16,353 bases of DNA from CBFGRU01 sp965651255 (lineage in GTDB: Bacteria > Planctomycetota > Phycisphaerae > Phycisphaerales > SM1A02): the NCBI GenBank assembly GCA_965651255.1, contig CBFGRU010000040.1, positions 1 to 16,353 of the forward strand. Reading direction: 5' to 3'. Numbering within the stretch: the stretch's first letter is position 1; every line of letters begins with the position of its first letter. The notes under the pieces are model-generated. The model made no database searches. It worked only from the letters and a program-made list of their open reading frames with translations, and was not told the DNA's origin. A program made the position numbers and the translations under genes. Below are positions 6,665 to 13,174 of the stretch, piece after piece.

Positions 6665-7734
6665 GCATGCTGGATAACCGCGCCGATGTCGGATGGCTGC
6701 AGGGTGATGGCCCCGATTCTGATGTCGTCCTGTCATGTCGCGCGCGATTGGCGCGAAACATCGCGGGCTTCCCGTTTGTCAATCGCACAAGCGAGAATCA
6801 GCGCAGCGAGCTGGTGATGCTGGCGAAGCGCGCCATCATGGGAGCACAGCTCGATGATCACATGCTGTGGATCGAGTTGAAGGATGCCAGCCCCGACGAC
6901 CGACGACTCCTGTTCGAGCGGCATGTCATCAGCAACAACCTCGCGCAGGGGGAGAATCGGCGCGCCGTCGCGATTTCGGGCGATGAAAGTCTCAGCATCA
7001 TGGTCAACGAGGAAGATCATCTGCGCATGCAGGTGCTGCGCCCTGGTTTTCAATTGCACACCGCGCTCGAACGCATCAACCAGGTTGATGATGCCATAGA
7101 AGGTTCCCTCGACTACGCCTTCAGCAGTCGATGGGGGTACCTGACCGCCTGCCCGACAAACGTGGGGACGGGTCTGCGCCTCGGCGTGATGGTGCACCTT
7201 CCCGCGTTGAAGCTGACGAACGAAATCGACCGCCTCCGACGGGCCGCCAAGGACCTTCACCTGGCAGTGCGCGGTTTCTACGGCGAAGGGTCCGATGCTG
7301 CGGGCGACTTCTATCAGGTCTCGAACCAGATTACGCTCGGGTGCAGCCAACAGGATTTGCTGGATGAGTTCACCACGCGCATCGTTCCGCGACTGGTGGA
7401 TTACGAGCGTGTGGCGCGCGATCTGTTGCTCGACCAGAAGTTGCGCCAACTCGATGACCGGGTTCACCGCGCACTCGGGATTCTGCAGAGTGCGCGACTG
7501 CTGAACGAAGACGAAGCGATGAAGCTGCTCAGTCGCGTGCGGCTGGGTATCTGTACCCGCCGCCTTCAGTACCCGAATCGCCAGCAGATCGACCGCCTGT
7601 TTCTGCGGGTGCAGTCAGCTCACCTGCAATCGTTCGCGGGCGAGCCGCTCTCGATCGATGAACAGCGCGAAGTGCGCGCCACGATCGTTCGCCAGGTGCT
7701 TTCCAGCCCCCCACCGACCACGACCAACAATTGA
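6661..7734 (+). CDS. mcsB: Protein arginine kinase McsB
   Basis: Phosphagen-kinase-fold enzyme that transfers phosphate from ATP to arginine side chains in proteins; in Bacillus phosphoarginine is a degradation tag for ClpCP. The 357-residue protein has the full kinase signature: SCRARLARN (25-33), NEEDHLR (116-122) with the catalytic acids, and TACPTNVGTGLR with catalytic Cys164 (162-173). Length equals Firmicutes McsB. The C-terminal helical region ends RVQSAHLQ (316-323) followed by EQREVRA (334-340), where Firmicutes enzymes carry the RDxxRA phosphoarginine-binding motif; Arg-Asp of that motif is not present here, by my alignment from memory. The ATG at 6661 overlaps the mcsA stop by 4 nt. 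No ctsR or clpC lies in the window, so its clients and protease partner here are unknown. Stop lies 20 nt from the convergent pterin dehydratase. Confidence 0.95.
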   Translation: MSMLDNRADVGWLQGDGPDSDVVLSCRARLARNIAGFPFVNRTSENQRSELVMLAKRAIMGAQLDDHMLWIELKDASPDDRRLLFERHVISNNLAQGENRRAVAISGDESLSIMVNEEDHLRMQVLRPGFQLHTALERINQVDDAIEGSLDYAFSSRWGYLTACPTNVGTGLRLGVMVHLPALKLTNEIDRLRRAAKDLHLAVRGFYGEGSDAAGDFYQVSNQITLGCSQQDLLDEFTTRIVPRLVDYERVARDLLLDQKLRQLDDRVHRALGILQSARLLNEDEAMKLLSRVRLGICTRRLQYPNRQQIDRLFLRVQSAHLQSFAGEPLSIDEQREVRATIVRQVLSSPPPTTTNN

Positions 7735-7754
7735 CTGGCGGCCTGATGATCGAC

Positions 7755-8057
7755 TCACGCGCCCGCGCCGGACCCCGCCGAAACAAAGTCATCCGCCGTC
7801 GCCGCGAAGTCGAAATCTTTCTCAGTAATGCCGCCCGCATCGTGGGTCGAAAGCGTCAACGACACCTTGTTGTAGCGGATGAGGATGTCCGGATGGTGCT
7901 GCACGCGCTCCGCATGGCTGGCAGCCCGTTCGACAAATGTCATCGCTTCCACGAAATCGCGGAAGACGAACGTGCGCTGCAGCGCATCGCCCGACTGCGA
8001 CCACTCGCTCAACGATTTCAGTCGTTCGTCGATCTGTTCCTGCGTGAGTTTTTCCAT
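7755..8057 (-). CDS. phhB: 4a-hydroxytetrahydrobiopterin dehydratase (pterin-4a-carbinolamine dehydratase)
   Basis: Dehydrates pterin-4a-carbinolamine, recycling the pterin cofactor of aromatic amino-acid hydroxylases; in many bacteria without such a hydroxylase the role is unclear (moonlighting or molybdopterin-related use has been proposed). The 100-residue protein is full length for the family. Active-site motif is HHPD at 54-57, preceded by an ERAASHAERVQ helix; THDAGG (71-76) followed by Thr78 and DFDFA (81-85) is the usual C-terminal signature. The ATG at 8057 has GGGGAG 8 nt upstream; a longer frame to 8108 would add 17 residues without SD. It is divergent from gluQ (59-bp gap) and convergent with mcsB. 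No phenylalanine hydroxylase is in the window. Confidence 0.93.
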   Translation of the reverse strand: MEKLTQEQIDERLKSLSEWSQSGDALQRTFVFRDFVEAMTFVERAASHAERVQHHPDILIRYNKVSLTLSTHDAGGITEKDFDFAATADDFVSAGSGAGA

Positions 8058-8103
8058 TCGGTCATCTCCCCTGCTCAGGGTCGTGCAGCGCCGCGCTGCC
8101 TGA

Positions 8104-8109
8104 CACAAT
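8104..8109 (+). promoter_or_regulatory. Possible -10 box (CACAAT) giving a leaderless gluQ transcript
   Basis: CACAAT matches four of six positions of TATAAT and its end is 7 nt before the gluQ ATG, so transcription would start at about the A of the ATG. No purine-rich SD lies between. The -35 region (about 8081-8086) is a poor match, so this is a weak call. Confidence 0.3.
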
Positions 8110-8116
8110 ACCCCAT

Positions 8117-9064
8117 ATGACCCCTCGCGTCACACGTCTGGCCCCATCTCCGACCGGCGCGTTGCATCTGGGCAACGCACGCACGTTTCTCATCAACTGG
8201 GCCATTGCCCGAACAAACGGGTGGCGCGTGCTCATGCGTCTGGAAGACCTGGACGGCCCGCGCATCAAGCCCGGCGCTGCGGAGAGCGTCCTGCAGATCC
8301 TGCGGTGGCTGGGGATCGACTGGGATGGTGATTCGCTGACGCAAAGCACCGACCTCGCCCCGTATCGCAGCGCGCTGGCTCGACTGGTCGCAGAACACAG
8401 GGCGTACCAGTGCGCACTCACCCGTGCGGAGATCGAGCAGGCATCGAGCGCACCCCACGCGGGCGAGCATGAACTGCGTTACCCGCCCGAGTTGCGACCG
8501 AACGGTGATGACCACCAACGCTACCGTGAAGATGAGTGCGATGTGAACTATCGCTTCGTCGTGCCGGACCGATCGATCGAGATTCACGATGAAGTCATGG
8601 GCCGATCGGTGCACCGACCCTTCGATGAAATCGGTGACTTCGTCATCTGGACGAAGCGCGGAACGCCGGCCTATCAGCTCGCGGTCGTCGTCGATGATCT
8701 GCGCCAGGGAGTGAGCGATGTCGTGCGCGGCAATGATCTGCTTCCGAGCGCTGCCCGGCAGACGTTGCTGTACGATGCACTTGGTGAGTCACCGCCGCGC
8801 TGGTGGCACCTGCCGCTGATCATCGGCGCTGACGGCCGACGACTCGCCAAGCGTCATGGTGATACACGGCTCGATGTGTATCATGCCGCGGGCGTCGCGC
8901 CAGAGAGAATCATCGGCCTTCTTGCGCGATGGTCCGGCATTCCGCTGGGGCGGAAGGAATCTCTCTCCGCCCGAGAGTTTTGCGCCGCATTCACTCTCGA
9001 ACGGCTCCCGCGCACGCCGATGGTGTATCGCGAGGAAGATCACGCATGGCTGTTGTCCGAGTAA
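8117..9064 (+). CDS. gluQ: Glutamyl-Q tRNA(Asp) synthetase
   Basis: Paralogue of the glutamyl-tRNA synthetase catalytic domain that attaches glutamate to queuosine at position 34 of tRNA-Asp, not to the tRNA end. At 315 residues it lacks an anticodon-binding domain, as the family does. Visible: RLAPSPTGALHLGNAR (7-22, HIGH-type motif HLGN), RLEDLDGPR (41-49, LED-DGPR-type substrate site), AYQLAVVVDDLRQGVSDVVRGNDLLPS (185-211) and a KMSKS-equivalent LAKRHGD (243-249). GluQ enzymes usually bind zinc through Cys-x-Cys plus further ligands after the HIGH half; here only Cys99 (YQCALTR) remains, so the site looks lost. No SD precedes the ATG at 8117 (see possible leaderless start). It ends overlapping the DUF192 gene by 19 nt. 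Confidence 0.93.
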   Translation: MTPRVTRLAPSPTGALHLGNARTFLINWAIARTNGWRVLMRLEDLDGPRIKPGAAESVLQILRWLGIDWDGDSLTQSTDLAPYRSALARLVAEHRAYQCALTRAEIEQASSAPHAGEHELRYPPELRPNGDDHQRYREDECDVNYRFVVPDRSIEIHDEVMGRSVHRPFDEIGDFVIWTKRGTPAYQLAVVVDDLRQGVSDVVRGNDLLPSAARQTLLYDALGESPPRWWHLPLIIGADGRRLAKRHGDTRLDVYHAAGVAPERIIGLLARWSGIPLGRKESLSAREFCAAFTLERLPRTPMVYREEDHAWLLSE

Positions 9065-9558
9065 TCGCCATCATACTTGTTGCCGTGGGGCTGATCGGCC
9101 TGGCGTTCTACGGCCTGCGCGACCGCCTGTCGCCGCCGACGCACGAGACCATCACCATCAAAGGTGAAACATTCACCCTCGAACTGGCCAATACACCGGC
9201 GCTCATCCAGCAGGGTCTGATGGGGCGAGATTCGATCCCTGACGATGGCGGCATGCTGTTCATCTTCCCCGGCGCAGATTATCGGGGCTTCTGGATGGGA
9301 CATTGCCTCGTTGACATCGACATTATTTTTCTTTCGCCCACGGGTGTCGTGACGGCGGTTCACGAGATGAAAGCCCAGCCCCCGCAACGTCCTGATGAAT
9401 CAGAAACCGCGTACCGCGAGCGAATGCCGCAGTATCAGAGCGTTCGCCCCGCGCAGTTCGCGATCGAATTGAAGGCAGGTTCTCTCAATCGTTTGGGCAT
9501 CCGGCCGGGCGATCGCATCGCGCTTGACTATCTGCGCCTCAAGGAGCTGGCTCGGTGA
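9046..9558 (+). CDS. Membrane-anchored DUF192 family protein
   Basis: DUF192 proteins are small, usually exported, of unresolved function. The 170 residues begin with an N-terminal hydrophobic segment (4-23: VRVIAIILVAVGLIGLAFYG), then the domain: a strand at ETITIKGETFTLELANT (34-50), QQGLMGRDSIPDDGGMLFIFP (55-75), the FWM core (82-84) with DIDIIFL (90-96), VVTAVHEMKAQPP (101-113) and IRPGDRI (152-158) at the end. The residue pair after FWM is Gly-His where Lys-Asn is usual. Arg25/Arg27 after the hydrophobic segment suggest a membrane anchor with the domain outside or a signal sequence without clear cleavage. The ATG at 9046 has GAGGA 9 nt upstream, inside the gluQ 3' end; 19-nt overlap suggests coupling. 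It is followed by 79 nt with no clear signal before the phosphatase. Confidence 0.88.
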   Translation: MAVVRVIAIILVAVGLIGLAFYGLRDRLSPPTHETITIKGETFTLELANTPALIQQGLMGRDSIPDDGGMLFIFPGADYRGFWMGHCLVDIDIIFLSPTGVVTAVHEMKAQPPQRPDESETAYRERMPQYQSVRPAQFAIELKAGSLNRLGIRPGDRIALDYLRLKELAR

Positions 9559-9637
9559 GCCGATGCGTTCATCGTGAAGGCGGTCGCACCGGGTGATCGT
9601 CTGATAACGAAAGTCGTCCTGAGGGAACGAGCGGCCG

Positions 9638-10909
9638 ATGCGTGCACCGAGGATCGTTGTCTTCGCACCCGCGTCGTGCGCCACCAGCGCCCAGGCGATG
9701 CTTGAACCAATCATCAGTCAATGGCCGGATCGACCCCTCCCGCGCGTCGAGGTGATCGATCCTGCGGCGTTTCACGAAGTGCCGAATCCGCCGTTTGACC
9801 TCGCGGTCTTTCCGACCGACACCCACGATCCCGACATCGCCACCATCGATCAGCTTCTCGAGACACTCGAAGAGCGACAGATTCCACTCGTCGTTCTGCA
9901 TCGCGGACCGTTCGGCGAGCGCACTCTCCCCGGCGGTGAGCTGTATGACACGGATGTTGATCGCCCGATGGATCTCGTCGTCGAGCGGATCGCCACCCTC
10001 GTTCGCCGTCAGCAGTCCATCACCCAGCTGACGAGTGAGCTTTCGATCGCCCGACGTTTTCAGGGCGGCCTGCGCGGCGAAATGGTGCGAATGCACCAGG
10101 AAATGCAACTCGCGGCCATGGTTCAGAAGGAGTTTCTGCCGCAGTCGCTCCCTTCGGTGCACGGCGTGAACTTCGGCGCCATGTGGCGTCCTGCCCATTA
10201 CGTCTCCGGCGACATTTACGATGTCTCGCGCCTGGATGAGAATCACATTGGGGTTTTCATCGCCGATGCCGTCGGGCACGGCGTCCCGGCGGCGCTGATG
10301 ACGATGGTGATCGCTCGATCGCTGCCCACGAAGGAAGTCGATGGCAAGAACTATCGGCTCGTGCCACCGGCGGAGGCGCTCGCGCGATTGAACCAGGAAA
10401 TGATCCGACGTCAGGGCGATACGACTCGCTTCGCGACCGCAATCTACGCGCTGGTGAACTGCCGTGATCGCACGGTACGAATCGCCGGAGCAGGTCACCC
10501 GACGCCGTTCATTCTCCGCGCCGGCTGCGAGATGGAACCCATCGAAACCGAGGGCGGCCTGCTGGGCGTCTTCCCGGATGAGTCATTCCCCGAGCGCGAA
10601 ATCAACCTTCAGCAGGGCGACACGATGCTCTTCTACTCTGATGGGTTTGAAGTCGCGTTTCATGAGGATGCGACGGACGATGATCTGCGCAAGCCATCGA
10701 AGATCTATCTGGAGGAATTCGCCCGACTTCGCGAATGCACCAGCGCTGAGGGAATGATCGACGAGATCAGCCAGCGCGTGAATCTTCAGCCCGGCTCGCT
10801 CCATCAGCAGGACGATCTGACTCTGATCTGCATGCAGGCCGGTGAAGTCACCAATCCATCCCGGCCGCGCCACGAACCGCTTCTGAGCGAAGCGAACGCC
10901 CAGACCTGA
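9638..10909 (+). CDS. SpoIIE/RsbU-type PPM phosphatase with N-terminal receiver-like domain
   Basis: Serine/threonine phosphatase of the PPM/SpoIIE group, the type that dephosphorylates anti-anti-sigma factors and so switches sigma factors. The 423 residues comprise an N-terminal alpha/beta domain (about 5-122: RIVVFAP, FDLAVFP, IPLVVLHRG, then DLVVERIATLVRR) resembling a response-regulator receiver, a signalling coiled coil (125-165) and the SpoIIE domain (about 166-400). Metal-binding acids are visible in VSGDIYD (Asp192), ADAVGHGVPAALM (Asp210), FYSDGFEVA (Asp335) and QDDLTLICM (Asp392/393); GAGHPTPFIL (284-293) is also typical. In the receiver-like part, Asp61 follows FP-T but the usual acidic pocket and Lys are not evident, so it may be a pseudo-receiver. 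ATG 9638 has GAGGGA 11 nt upstream, a little far. No STAS or RsbW partner lies here. Confidence 0.92.
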   Translation: MRAPRIVVFAPASCATSAQAMLEPIISQWPDRPLPRVEVIDPAAFHEVPNPPFDLAVFPTDTHDPDIATIDQLLETLEERQIPLVVLHRGPFGERTLPGGELYDTDVDRPMDLVVERIATLVRRQQSITQLTSELSIARRFQGGLRGEMVRMHQEMQLAAMVQKEFLPQSLPSVHGVNFGAMWRPAHYVSGDIYDVSRLDENHIGVFIADAVGHGVPAALMTMVIARSLPTKEVDGKNYRLVPPAEALARLNQEMIRRQGDTTRFATAIYALVNCRDRTVRIAGAGHPTPFILRAGCEMEPIETEGGLLGVFPDESFPEREINLQQGDTMLFYSDGFEVAFHEDATDDDLRKPSKIYLEEFARLRECTSAEGMIDEISQRVNLQPGSLHQQDDLTLICMQAGEVTNPSRPRHEPLLSEANAQT

Positions 10910-10954
10910 CTGAACGGGCGCTGCGCACGATTGATTCATGTCCCACGGAAGACG

Positions 10955-11572
10955 CTACAGCGTGCCCGCGCGACGAAGCAGGTGCTGCACGATGCGGACG
11001 AGATGATCAACCTCAAGATTCACGCGCGTCGGTTGATCTGACCCGATCCGCCGAAGATTCGTCTTGCCGAGTGTTGTGGGAACCAATGTGACATCGAATG
11101 AGTCACCATCGACCTGAGCAATGGTCAATGAGACACCGTCGATCGTGATCGACCCTTGCGGAATGATCAGATCCATCAGGTCGCTCGGCGGGGTAATGCG
11201 GAGGCGCCACTCCGTCGCCTCGGTCTCGACCCGTCGAGCCATGCCGACACCATCGACATGCCCTTGCACGAGGTGCCCGCCCAGGAGCGTTGCCGGCGTG
11301 ACCGAATGTTCCAGATTGACGACATCGCCCGGCTGGAGGCCGCCCAGTGTGGTCAGTCGCAGCGTCTGGGGAATCACATCAAACCGCAACGTGCCGGCGA
11401 CGGGCTGACCCGGAGGATTGGCAACGGTCAGGCAGCAGCCGTTGACGGCGATCGACTCACCATGTTCGGGGGTGTGGTTCCAGTCAGTCGGTCGGATGAG
11501 GAGCGAGGCACCATGGGATGCCGTTTCGATTCGCTCGACCTTGCCGGTGACCTCGATCAGACCCGTGAACAT
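10955..11572 (-). CDS. ribE: Riboflavin synthase, alpha subunit
   Basis: Dismutates two 6,7-dimethyl-8-ribityllumazine to riboflavin and a pyrimidine, the last step of the pathway. The protein of 205 residues has the N-terminal MFTGLIE, SIAVNGCCLTV (40-50), GGHLVQGHVDGVG (98-110), then the second lumazine-binding repeat GSITIDGVSLTI (140-151), DVTLVPTTL (160-168), TNL (171-173) and NLEVDHL (185-191): the two tandem repeats of about 95 residues expected. The ATG at 11572 is the family start; only a weak GGTGA lies just upstream. There is no FMN riboswitch-like sequence in the 198-bp divergent region, nor other rib genes. The stop lies 45 nt from the end of the phosphatase, convergent. Confidence 0.96.
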   Translation of the reverse strand: MFTGLIEVTGKVERIETASHGASLLIRPTDWNHTPEHGESIAVNGCCLTVANPPGQPVAGTLRFDVIPQTLRLTTLGGLQPGDVVNLEHSVTPATLLGGHLVQGHVDGVGMARRVETEATEWRLRITPPSDLMDLIIPQGSITIDGVSLTIAQVDGDSFDVTLVPTTLGKTNLRRIGSDQPTRVNLEVDHLVRIVQHLLRRAGTL

Positions 11573-11680
11573 TCACCGAGCGTAGGCGGGTGATCGTGCC
11601 GAATCGCCCCCGACTGCCGTGCTCGATGCACTGATTGGGTGGAAGGAGCCCCCGAATACAGGCCGCACGAGGATTTCGGC

Positions 11681-11709
11681 TTGACGGATTCTCTCGATGC
11701 CTCGATACT
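11681..11709 (+). promoter_or_regulatory. Sigma-70-type promoter for the propeller lipoprotein gene
   Basis: TTGACG (11681-11686) is 17 bp from GATACT (11704-11709), five and four matches to the -35 and -10 consensus with ideal spacing. Transcription would begin about 11716, giving a 55-nt leader to the ATG at 11771, which supports that start over the in-frame ATG at 11639 upstream of the promoter. Confidence 0.6.
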
Positions 11710-11770
11710 GCGGCATTGCGCTCGAACGGGCCCGGTGGGCTCATCGCGCGCCAGACGGAGAGACTGCATC

Positions 11771-13075
11771 ATGCCCACAATCGGCTCACTTGTGACGTTG
11801 CGCTGTCGTTCATTCCCCATCGCTCCGGCGGCAGCCCTGGTATTGGCAGCAGGCCTGTCGAGCGGGTGCGGCAGCGCAGCGAAGCCGGCATCGAGCGACT
11901 CCGGCTCCGGTTCAGCCGTGGCGTCGAACTCGGGCGGTGGTTCCGCCTCATCCTCCGCATCAAGTGATGCGGCGGCCGGACCTGCCACGCCGGGCGATGC
12001 ACTCGTGCAGTCCATGGCAAGTGAACTGGCGCAGCGCTATGTCGTCGGTCCGCTCGAAGTCGACAAACTCGGCTACCGCGTTGACTGGAACGTGAACAAC
12101 GGCCCCACCCCCAGCCGCATCAAGCTCGCGGTCGCTCAGGGGGATTCGTTCTTCACGATCGACCAGAGCAACATGCTCACCCGAATTCGCCGTGACACCG
12201 GCGACCGGCTCTGGCGAACCCCCGTCGCTGAACCCGTCGAAGCCGTTCACGGCATTACGCGCATCACCACCGGCTCCAGCGATCTCGTGCATGTCACCAC
12301 GCACAGCGATGTGTGGGTCTTCGAAGCGCAGAATGGCGCGTTCGTCGCCAAGAACAACCTCTTCCGGGTCGGCAGCACCTCCGCCGCGCAGTACGGCCCG
12401 TACCTCATCTACGGCTCGGATTCAGGCCAGGTCGTCTGGTTCCAGCACGAAGTCGGCACGCAGTGGCGCGCCTACCAGTTGAGCGGGTCGATTCACCAGC
12501 CACCGGTTCGTCATCAGGACCTCATCGTCGTCGTCACCGAAGATGGCGAAACCAGCGCGCTCGATGCGGGCACCACCGCCCGCTATTGGAGCAAGCGCAC
12601 CCGCGCGAACGTGGTTGCGCCGCCCGCCGTGGGCCCGCAGGCGGTATATGTCGTCAGTCTCGACCAGCACATCTACGCCTACGACCTGAATACCGGCCGC
12701 GTCCGCTGGTTCCGTCTCACCGATTCCGCCCTCCGCCACGCGCCGGTCTACCTGAACAACACGTTGTACGTCTATGTCCCGTCGGAAGGGCTGCAGGCGT
12801 TCGACCCCATGCCCGCCGATGTCTACTACGACGGCCGCGTCCTCTGGACCGCCGAAGGCGTCTCCGGCGAAGTCGTCGGCTCACACCGCGGCCGCCTCAT
12901 CGTGTGGGATCGTGAAGCCAGGGTCATGTCGCTTCTCACCGCCGCCAACGGCGATGTCGTCGAACGCATCCCCATGCCCAAGGTCAACCACCTCGTTGTC
13001 GATGGCATGAACAGCGGAGAGATCTACGCCATCGGCGATGATGGCAAGGTCCTGCGCATGGTTCCCCGATCCTGA
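11771..13075 (+). CDS. PQQ-like beta-propeller lipoprotein
   Basis: Secreted, probably lipid-anchored, propeller protein; the biochemical role is unknown (the BamB-like or binding-scaffold roles of such propellers are only analogies). The 434-residue protein has an N-terminal signal (16-32, hydrophobic APAAALVLAAGLSSG) with Cys33; Leu at -4 and Ser at -3 make an imperfect lipobox. A Ser/Gly/Ala-rich linker follows (34-72). The rest is a series of about seven to eight blades with strands such as FFTIDQSNMLTRI, DTGDRLWRTP, VWVFEAQNG, YWSKRTR, VYVVSLDQHIYAYDLNTGRVRWF and IYAIGDDGKVLRM, of the D-x-x-TG-x-x-x-W pattern. The ATG at 11771 has GGAG 10 nt upstream and a good promoter. Codons end strongly in C, as in purH after it (99-nt gap). 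Confidence 0.85.
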   Translation: MPTIGSLVTLRCRSFPIAPAAALVLAAGLSSGCGSAAKPASSDSGSGSAVASNSGGGSASSSASSDAAAGPATPGDALVQSMASELAQRYVVGPLEVDKLGYRVDWNVNNGPTPSRIKLAVAQGDSFFTIDQSNMLTRIRRDTGDRLWRTPVAEPVEAVHGITRITTGSSDLVHVTTHSDVWVFEAQNGAFVAKNNLFRVGSTSAAQYGPYLIYGSDSGQVVWFQHEVGTQWRAYQLSGSIHQPPVRHQDLIVVVTEDGETSALDAGTTARYWSKRTRANVVAPPAVGPQAVYVVSLDQHIYAYDLNTGRVRWFRLTDSALRHAPVYLNNTLYVYVPSEGLQAFDPMPADVYYDGRVLWTAEGVSGEVVGSHRGRLIVWDREARVMSLLTAANGDVVERIPMPKVNHLVVDGMNSGEIYAIGDDGKVLRMVPRS

Positions 13076-13109
13076 TTTCCGGCGTACCCTCGTCGGTGAC
13101 CGCTTCGCA

Positions 13110-13125
13110 GGGCAAGCGTTTCCCT
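13110..13125 (+). promoter_or_regulatory. PurR-box-like operator upstream of purH
   Basis: The 16-mer GGGCAAGCGTTTCCCT fits 11 of the 12 defined positions of the E. coli PurR box (ANGCAANCGNTTNCNT), missing only the first A, and it lies 50 nt before the purH ATG, the gene PurR represses in E. coli. It has dyad symmetry about a central CG, as LacI-family operators do. The regulator in this organism is unknown. Confidence 0.4.
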
Positions 13126-13174
13126 CCCGAGCGCCGGTGTCACCGTCCCGAACCGTCGGAGCCAGAATCTCGCG

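Noticed and set aside
11639..11770. Upstream in-frame ATG for the propeller lipoprotein.
   Set aside because: Lies before the promoter TTGACG-17-GATACT and would precede the signal peptide by 44 residues of unrelated sequence.
11573..11770. FMN riboswitch before riboflavin synthase.
   Set aside because: I looked for the conserved RFN helices in this region on the minus strand and saw none.
13094..13145. CGGTGAC / GTCACCG inverted repeat before purH as a terminator.
   Set aside because: Arms are 7 bp with a 38-nt loop and no T-run; more likely chance in GC-rich DNA.
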